Shown here in pieces: positions 58,119 through 64,000 of a stretch of 64,000 nt of DNA. Numbering within the stretch: position 1 is the stretch's first letter; each line of letters starts with the position of its first letter. The notes beneath the pieces are model-generated. The model was not told the origin of the DNA. It did no database searches and saw only the letters and a list, made by a program, of their open reading frames with translations. The stretch comes from CBDDKU01 sp965230375 (GTDB taxonomy: Bacteria > Bacteroidota > Bacteroidia > Flavobacteriales_D > Cryomorphaceae), in the NCBI GenBank assembly GCA_965230375.1, contig CBDDKU010000007.1, positions 62,001-126,000 on the forward strand, given 5' to 3'. A program made the translations under genes and the position numbers.

Positions 58119-58253
58119 ATGAACAATGATTGGCAGGAAATAGTCGTTTTGACACTTTTCGCAGTAGTCGTATTCTGGGGAGCCAGAAGGATGATTTTGT
58201 CGAGACGAAATCAAGGCTGCGCGACTTGTGATTTTAATGAAGAATCCAAGTAA
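58119..58253 (+). CDS. FeoB-associated Cys-rich membrane protein
   Basis: This 44-residue gene begins 4 bases after the feoB stop. It encodes MNNDWQEIVVLTLFAVVVFW, a single membrane helix (~7-21), then a short basic stretch and CATCDF with two cysteines, close to the C-terminus. Length, place and layout match the FeoB-associated Cys-rich family found behind feoB in many Bacteroidota and Firmicutes. It may serve in iron hand-off or assembly in place of FeoC; the function is not established. Confidence 0.85.
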   Translation: MNNDWQEIVVLTLFAVVVFWGARRMILSRRNQGCATCDFNEESK

Positions 58254-58361
58254 ATACTAGGGTTTCGTAGACTCGTTTCTCCTTATTTTTTCTGTGTTTC
58301 CCCCATTTCTGTACAGCATTTTTTCTATCATTGCCGGCTTAAATTTTTGGACTAACCAGTT

Positions 58362-60335
58362 ATGAATTTTAAGCTAAAACTAAACATCCTAATACCGGCG
58401 CTGGCCATTTCTTGTTCCACCTTTGCTCAGGAATCAACGGAATTAAAAGAAGTCGTTGTTTCCACATCGAGAACCGAAGTTGGTGCTTCTGAAGCGGCTC
58501 GGACCATTCAAGTGATTACCAGACAGCAGATTGAAGATGCTCCAGTAGAGTCACTTCCTGAATTACTCGAATTTATAACCAGTCTCGATATCCGTCAGCG
58601 GAGTCCAAATGGAGTGCAGGCTGATGTAAGTTTGCGAGGTTCTAGCTTTAAGCAAGTCGCTATTTTGCTCAATGGGGTGAAGATGTCGGATCCCCAAACA
58701 GGGCACCACCAACTTAACCTTCCTATTGAATTGATGGACATCGAGCGAATTGAGGTGGTATATGGTGGGGCTTCGAGAGTGTTCGGTCCAGGAGCTTTTG
58801 CTGGAGCTATTAATATCATCACCAAGAATCCAACGGAAAGCCGAGTTCGAGCAAATTTGGAAGCTGGTGATTTTGGTTATTTGCAAGGTGGGGCATCGGC
58901 TGTATTGGCCTATGAAAAGCACGCACATAGCTTTAGTGTGATGCGAATACAGGCCGATGGTCCAGAGCGAAATCAGGACTTCGCGATCACTAACTTTTTC
59001 TGGCAAACTGATGTGAACCTTGAAAACTCGAAGTGGTTTTTCAACATTGGTCAGAACGACAAAGAATTTGGAGCACAAAACTTTTATTCAACGCGATTCC
59101 CTGATCAGTACGAAGCTACCAAGGCTCAGTTTGTATCTGCAGGTGGTCACGTAAACTTTGGTTCTTTGCGAATTTCGCCAAAGGCATATTACCGCGTTCA
59201 CAATGATCGATTCGAACTTTTTAGAGAAGACGAAGGTTACTACCACAGACTGCCGGGTGGTGGCTTTGCAAGCAATGAAGGCGATACCATAAATTGGTAC
59301 ACAGGACACAACTATCATCAGTCAGACGTATTTGGTGGAGAGTTGAATATGAGCTATGACTGGAAGTTTGGAACTACGAGTATTGGCTACGATTATCGCG
59401 ATGAGCGAATAAAGAGCAATGTGCTTGGTGAACCACTAGACAATACCGAAGAAGTAAGTGGGGAGCATCCATCAGCATTTTATACCAACGGGGCAGATCG
59501 ACAAAACCAAAGCGTCTATATCGAGCACAATTACGCCGGAAAGCGTCTGTTTATTTCGGCTGGTGCCATGTTTAACACCAACAGCGACTATGGTGATGAG
59601 ATTTTTCCGGGAGCTGACATTGCGTATCAAGTGTCCGAAACTTTCCGACCATACATTTCTGCAAATAGAGCCTTTAGAGTGCCTTCTTATACAGAGCTTT
59701 ACTACAATTTGGGTGGTGCAGTTGGAAGCCCCGGGTTAAACCCTGAGTCTTCGATCAATTTGGAAGTCGGTGTTCATATCGATCGCGATTGGGGAAATGG
59801 TCATGTTGCAATGTTTAATAGAAGGGGGGAGAATTTGATAGACTGGATTCGCTTCGCACCTGATGGTGATCTGATCGCATCGAACATCTCTGAGCTTGAT
59901 ATGTCGGGTGTCGAAACAGCTTTGCGATTTGATATCTCCAAAGTCAGTGAAACGTCACCACTGAAAGCCGTTAGTGCAAATTATACCTATCTCACAGCCG
60001 ATTACGATTCAGTTGGGATTGAATCAATTTACGTCTTAGACTATCTCGAATCAAAATTTGATCTAGGTTTTCACTTTACTTTTTGGAAAGTTGTAGATCT
60101 TGACCTAAACATGTCATACCAAGATCGAGTAGGTGAGTTTACCCAAGTAGATGGAAGCATGAAGGACTATGAGCCAGTGTTTTTAACGGATCTTAGGCTA
60201 AGTCCCAAAATTGGGAAAGCACGATTGTTTATTCAGGTTTCCAATTTATTCAATCAACACTTCTACGATTTAGGTGGAGTTCAGCAGCCTGGCAGGTGGA
60301 TGAGAGCAGGAGTTACCTTCGATTTTGGACTATAG
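58362..60335 (+). CDS. TonB-dependent outer-membrane receptor
   Basis: The 657-residue protein starts with a signal peptide (1-22, ending STFAQ). The plug domain (~35-150) has KEVVVSTSRTE as a TonB-box-like start and the LRGSSFKQVAILLNGVKM and EVVYGGASRVFGPGAFAGAINI motifs. The remainder is a beta barrel ending in RAGVTFDFGL with a terminal aromatic-type strand. It lacks the carboxypeptidase-like N-terminal extension of SusC-type receptors, so it is closer to BtuB/FecA-type siderophore or cobalamin receptors. Its place right after the feo operon suggests an iron compound, but that is inference. It begins 108 bases after the Cys-rich gene. Confidence 0.9.
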   Translation: MNFKLKLNILIPALAISCSTFAQESTELKEVVVSTSRTEVGASEAARTIQVITRQQIEDAPVESLPELLEFITSLDIRQRSPNGVQADVSLRGSSFKQVAILLNGVKMSDPQTGHHQLNLPIELMDIERIEVVYGGASRVFGPGAFAGAINIITKNPTESRVRANLEAGDFGYLQGGASAVLAYEKHAHSFSVMRIQADGPERNQDFAITNFFWQTDVNLENSKWFFNIGQNDKEFGAQNFYSTRFPDQYEATKAQFVSAGGHVNFGSLRISPKAYYRVHNDRFELFREDEGYYHRLPGGGFASNEGDTINWYTGHNYHQSDVFGGELNMSYDWKFGTTSIGYDYRDERIKSNVLGEPLDNTEEVSGEHPSAFYTNGADRQNQSVYIEHNYAGKRLFISAGAMFNTNSDYGDEIFPGADIAYQVSETFRPYISANRAFRVPSYTELYYNLGGAVGSPGLNPESSINLEVGVHIDRDWGNGHVAMFNRRGENLIDWIRFAPDGDLIASNISELDMSGVETALRFDISKVSETSPLKAVSANYTYLTADYDSVGIESIYVLDYLESKFDLGFHFTFWKVVDLDLNMSYQDRVGEFTQVDGSMKDYEPVFLTDLRLSPKIGKARLFIQVSNLFNQHFYDLGGVQQPGRWMRAGVTFDFGL

Positions 60336-60463
60336 TGCGTGGATAAATTAACTGATCAAGGGTAATCAGCCTGTTCTTTTTTCCGTTTCTTTGTACCCGA
60401 AACTGTAAAATGCTGTTTTATACAGTATTTTTTAAGCCTTCGGGCCTTTATTTAGTACCAAGG

Positions 60464-61582
60464 ATGAATACGAAATCGATCAAGTTCAATCTCCAAGATC
60501 AACCCGAATTCTTTAAAGAACTCCGTTCAAGAGTTAATGCTTATTTCAAAGAAAACGGTATTTCCAAATACGGTAACTGGAACATGAAGCTGAAGACAGT
60601 TTTTATGTTGTCTTTATACTTCATACCCCTAATCATGATGCTTACTGGTGTCGTTTCTTCGGTTTGGCTATCGATGATTATGTGGTCGCTCATGGGCTTC
60701 GGGATGTCTGGAATCGGATTATCTGTAATGCACGACGCGATTCACGGTTCGTACTCCAAGAATAAAACAGTTAATAAATGGATGGGAAATTGCATCCATT
60801 TTATTGGTGGATACCGTGAGAACTGGCGAATCCAACACAATGTGCTTCACCACTCATACACCAATGTACCGGGAATGGACGAAGATATTGAGCTTAGCGT
60901 GATTCGCTTAAGCCCAGAGCAGGATAGATGGTTTATTCACAAATTTCAAGCCTTTTACGCTCCTTTGCTTTACGGATTGATGACTGTTTATTGGTCACTT
61001 GGAAAGGATTTTGATCAGATAATTCGCTACAAGCGCAAAGACTTGCTGAAAGGAAATGGATTGACTTTCAAGTCTGCCATGACAGAGATTATTATTCACA
61101 AGATCTGGTATTTCATTCTCTTGCTAGTGCTCCCGATTTGGTTGTCGGATATTACTTGGTGGCAGGTAATTATCGGATACCTACTCATGCACTTTATCTG
61201 TGGGCTCACTTTGGCTCTCATTTTCCAGGCTGCACACGTCGTTGAAGAAACAGAGTATATGATTCCCGATGAGAATGGTTCGATGGAAAACAACTGGGCC
61301 ATTCACCAAATGAAGACGACGGCAAACTTTGCTAATGGCGCACGTTTGTTTTCTTGGTTTATCGGTGGATTGAACTATCAAATTGAGCACCACTTGTTCC
61401 CAAACATCTGCCACGTTCACTACCGAAACATATCGAAGATTGTGCGTGAGACAGCTCGGGAATTCAATGTTCCTTACAATTCACACAAGACCTTTGCCAG
61501 GGCGCTGAAAAGCCATTTCACTCTCTTACACGAGCTTGGAACTGGAGCTTACGACAAGCGGTTGGCTCCGGTGAAAAACTAA
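60464..61582 (+). CDS. Membrane fatty acid desaturase (acyl-lipid type)
   Basis: The enzyme puts a double bond into an acyl chain using a di-iron centre and O2. From the ATG at 60464 (preceded by AAGG) it has 372 residues, with the three histidine boxes H90-DAI-H94, H125-NVL-HH130 and Q306-IE-HH310. The QxxHH third box is typical of front-end and related acyl-lipid desaturases; no fused cytochrome b5 domain is present. About four membrane segments are seen (~45-65, 66-88, 210-235, 240-262). A longer frame from 60410 would add 18 residues without the family's N-terminal likeness. It may serve cold adaptation or polyunsaturated lipid synthesis. Confidence 0.92.
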   Translation: MNTKSIKFNLQDQPEFFKELRSRVNAYFKENGISKYGNWNMKLKTVFMLSLYFIPLIMMLTGVVSSVWLSMIMWSLMGFGMSGIGLSVMHDAIHGSYSKNKTVNKWMGNCIHFIGGYRENWRIQHNVLHHSYTNVPGMDEDIELSVIRLSPEQDRWFIHKFQAFYAPLLYGLMTVYWSLGKDFDQIIRYKRKDLLKGNGLTFKSAMTEIIIHKIWYFILLLVLPIWLSDITWWQVIIGYLLMHFICGLTLALIFQAAHVVEETEYMIPDENGSMENNWAIHQMKTTANFANGARLFSWFIGGLNYQIEHHLFPNICHVHYRNISKIVRETAREFNVPYNSHKTFARALKSHFTLLHELGTGAYDKRLAPVKN

Positions 61583-61666
61583 GGATACCCTTTTAATTTT
61601 TTTTGGGTTTGGTGCACCTTGTTTAGCCTCGTATATTCATGGCTTAAAACAAACCATCAACCTATA

Positions 61667-64000
61667 ATGAAGTTTTCTTATCTGCTCGCTGCAGCCCTGA
61701 TCTGGGCTTCGGCAGGTTATGCCCAAAAAAAAGGTGATAAATCGGAAAAGCCGCGATTTGAATCATCAACGTTCAGCGGGCTCCAATTGCGTAATATCGG
61801 GCCAGCCTTGACTTCTGGAAGAATTTCCGATATCGCAGTAAATCCAAACAAACATTCTGAATATTATCTCGCCATAGCCAGTGGGGGTGTTTGGAAAACG
61901 TCGAACAACGGAACCACTTTTGACCCGATTTTCGATAGTCAGGGATCTTATTCCATCGGATGTATCTCGATGTCTCCGACAAATTCAAATGTACTTTGGG
62001 TCGGAACGGGTGAGAATAATAATCAACGTTCTGTTGCTTACGGCGATGGAGTCTACAAATCAGTTGATGGAGGGAAGTCCTGGAAGAATATGGGGCTTAA
62101 GGAATCGGAGCACATTGGGATGTTCGCAATCCACCCGGAGAACGATGACATCGTATACGTGGCGGCTTATGGTCCATTGTGGAGTCCTGGTGGAGATCGA
62201 GGGATTTACAAGACCACTGACGGAGGAGAGAACTGGGAGAAAGTGCTTGAAGTTTCAGAGCATACTGGTTTTAATGAAGTTCATATGGATCCGAGAGATC
62301 CGGATGTACTTTATGCCACGGCTCATCAGCGCCGCCGACATGTGTGGACTTACATAGATGGCGGTCCAGAGACAGCCATTTACAAGTCGGTAGATGGCGG
62401 TGCCAATTGGAATAAGCTTTCGAATGGATTGCCTAGTGGCGATCTGGGGAGAATAGGAATGGATATTTCACCGGTTAATCCAGATGTGGTATACGCTATC
62501 ATCAAGGCTACCGAAGGTGGTGGATTCTTTAAAAGTACAGACCGTGGAGCGAGTTGGACGAAAATGTCTGACCACCAAACCAGTGGAAACTACTACCAGG
62601 AGATCATTTGTGATCTGACTGATGTTGACAAAGTCTTTTCCATGGATACTTGGCTCCACCACACCGAAGATGGTGGTAAGACCTTTGTTCAGACTGGTGA
62701 GAAGAGTAAACACGTCGATAATCACTGTATTTGGATCAATCCAAACGACCCAGACCACTGGCGTGTAGGCTGTGATGGTGGACTATACGAAACATGGAAT
62801 GCAGCGGAAGATTGGAAGTATTTCGATAATCTCCCGGTTACGCAGTTTTACAAAGTAGCTGTTGACAACGACAAGCCTTTTTACAATGTCTATGGTGGAA
62901 CCCAAGACAACAATACCCAGGGTGGTCCATCGAGAACGACCAGCAATCACGGGATTATGAATAGTGATTGGATCATCACCAACGGGGGAGACGGCTTTGA
63001 GCCGCAAATAGACCCAACAGATCCGAACATTGTATATGGCCAAGCTCAGTATGGGTGGCTGGTACGATACGACAAAGCCAGTGGAGAGCGCGTTGCCATC
63101 CAACCACAGCCTCAGAAAGGAGAGAAGGCTTATCGATGGAACTGGGATGCTCCATTGCTGATCAGCCCGCATAACCCAAAACGACTGTACTTTGCCGCAA
63201 ACGTGCTTTTCAAGAGTGATGATCGCGGAAATTCGTGGAAAGCCATCAGTCCCGATCTGACGCGTCAGCTCGATCGAAATCAGCTTGAAGTAATGGGGCG
63301 AGTATGGGAGCCCGAAGCGGTAATGAAAAACAAGTCTACTTCCATTTATGGAAATATCGTTGCCCTGGATGAGTCACCTATCAAACAAGGGCTGCTTTAC
63401 GTTGGTACAGATGATGGACTTGTTCAAATCTCAGAAGATGATGGGGCAAATTGGACAAAAGTTGATGGCATTTCGGGAGTTCCTGCCAGAACCTATGTCA
63501 ACAGCTTAATTGCTTCTCAGCATGATGAGAATGTGGTTTATGCCGCGTTCAACAATCATAAAAATGGTGACTTCAAGCCTTATGTGATGAAGAGTACCAA
63601 TAAGGGTAGATCATGGACATCGATAAGTTCAGATTTGCCTGAGCGAGGCTCTGTTTATAGCATTGCAGAAGATCATATCGATCCAGATCTTCTCTTTGTG
63701 GGAACCGAATTTGGACTGTTTTTTACCTCGGATGGCGGGCAACACTGGACCCAACTGAAAGCGGGAATTCCAACTATAGCTGTGCGTGATATAGCCATTC
63801 AAAGACGCGAAAGCGATTTAGTTCTGGCGAGTTTTGGACGTGGGTTCTACGTGCTTGATGACTATTCTTGTCTGCGAAACTTTGATGAAGAGACTTTGAA
63901 AATGGATGGAAAGATATTCTCTCCACGCGAAGCATTGCTCTACGTCGAATCAAATCGAATGGGATTAACAGGTAAAGGAAGCCAAGGAGAGAATCTATAT
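61667..64000 (+). CDS. VPS10/sortilin-like exported protein (3' partial)
   Basis: The frame is open from ATG 61667 to the right edge, giving 778 residues without a stop. A signal peptide (1-20, ending AGYAQ) is followed by a large propeller of BNR/Asp-box repeats: SVDGGKSW, TTDGGENW, SVDGGANW, STDRGASW, SDDRGNSW, SEDDGANW, STNKGRSW and TSDGGQHW. RNIGPALTSGRISDIAVNP and FGRGFYVLDDY are characteristic of bacterial sortilin-like (VPS10 domain) proteins. Their role is unclear; some are linked to peptidase or glycosidase accessory functions. The C-terminus, which may carry a sorting domain, lies outside the window. Confidence 0.88.
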   Translation, partial: MKFSYLLAAALIWASAGYAQKKGDKSEKPRFESSTFSGLQLRNIGPALTSGRISDIAVNPNKHSEYYLAIASGGVWKTSNNGTTFDPIFDSQGSYSIGCISMSPTNSNVLWVGTGENNNQRSVAYGDGVYKSVDGGKSWKNMGLKESEHIGMFAIHPENDDIVYVAAYGPLWSPGGDRGIYKTTDGGENWEKVLEVSEHTGFNEVHMDPRDPDVLYATAHQRRRHVWTYIDGGPETAIYKSVDGGANWNKLSNGLPSGDLGRIGMDISPVNPDVVYAIIKATEGGGFFKSTDRGASWTKMSDHQTSGNYYQEIICDLTDVDKVFSMDTWLHHTEDGGKTFVQTGEKSKHVDNHCIWINPNDPDHWRVGCDGGLYETWNAAEDWKYFDNLPVTQFYKVAVDNDKPFYNVYGGTQDNNTQGGPSRTTSNHGIMNSDWIITNGGDGFEPQIDPTDPNIVYGQAQYGWLVRYDKASGERVAIQPQPQKGEKAYRWNWDAPLLISPHNPKRLYFAANVLFKSDDRGNSWKAISPDLTRQLDRNQLEVMGRVWEPEAVMKNKSTSIYGNIVALDESPIKQGLLYVGTDDGLVQISEDDGANWTKVDGISGVPARTYVNSLIASQHDENVVYAAFNNHKNGDFKPYVMKSTNKGRSWTSISSDLPERGSVYSIAEDHIDPDLLFVGTEFGLFFTSDGGQHWTQLKAGIPTIAVRDIAIQRRESDLVLASFGRGFYVLDDYSCLRNFDEETLKMDGKIFSPREALLYVESNRMGLTGKGSQGENLY

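Noticed and set aside
60410..60463. Desaturase start at 60410
   Set aside because: The extra 18 residues have no family likeness, and the ATG at 60464 has an AAGG site in front.

Overview
The window looks like a chromosomal segment of a Bacteroidota bacterium, most likely a marine or free-living member of the Flavobacteriales. The evidence is three proteins with type IX secretion (T9SS) C-terminal sorting domains, a PorE-like OmpA protein, DUF4920, DUF4105 and WG-repeat families, an E1 alpha/beta fusion, and repeated -7 boxes of the form TAnnTTTG instead of sigma-70 -10 boxes. I see no rRNA, tRNA, insertion sequence, phage gene or CRISPR array.

Region 1 (1-21047) is two consecutive T9SS-secreted repeat proteins. 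The first enters from the left edge and carries nine ~55-residue Cys/Asp-rich repeats. The second is a 5004-residue giant with about 35 propeller-type blades, SprB-like, CARDB-like and metal-binding modules. Both end in the same 2295-bp cassette, collinear at a constant offset of 15205 bp and identical over long runs. The likeness drops abruptly at the sorting domain, which suggests gene conversion.

Region 2 (21099-35369) holds hutI facing left and then a rightward series: aroC, a dicarboxylate/amino-acid symporter, an AsmA-like protein, a PorE-like envelope protein, a DUF4920 lipoprotein, a T9SS protein and a fused 2-oxoacid dehydrogenase E1. Strong intrinsic terminators separate the last units. 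Region 3 (35344-38543) is a tightly overlapped leftward operon: DUF4105, DinB-like, eIF1/SUI1-like and a THUMP RNA methyltransferase. Region 4 (38849-48533) has a glycosyltransferase, a membrane patatin with ftcD (which shares the histidine pathway with hutI), the surE-membrane protein-lpxB-SpoIID series, and rplS-trmD. Region 5 (48638-53636) has a TPR protein, a WG-repeat protein, an animal-type glutamate/cysteine-sulfinate decarboxylase homologue and Dps. Region 6 (54178-64000) has a coiled-coil lipoprotein, a DUF2231-like membrane protein, feoA-feoB and a tiny Cys-rich FeoB partner, a TonB-dependent receptor, a fatty acid desaturase and a VPS10/sortilin-like protein cut by the right edge.

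The most unusual non-coding signal is the 541-bp gap between dps and the coiled-coil lipoprotein. It holds two ~92-nt units in tandem with the same 21-nt start. Each has a hairpin whose sequence differs but whose pairing is kept, a shared double GATTGG linker, and a terminator with different stems around the same loop. This is what two paralogous small RNAs would look like.
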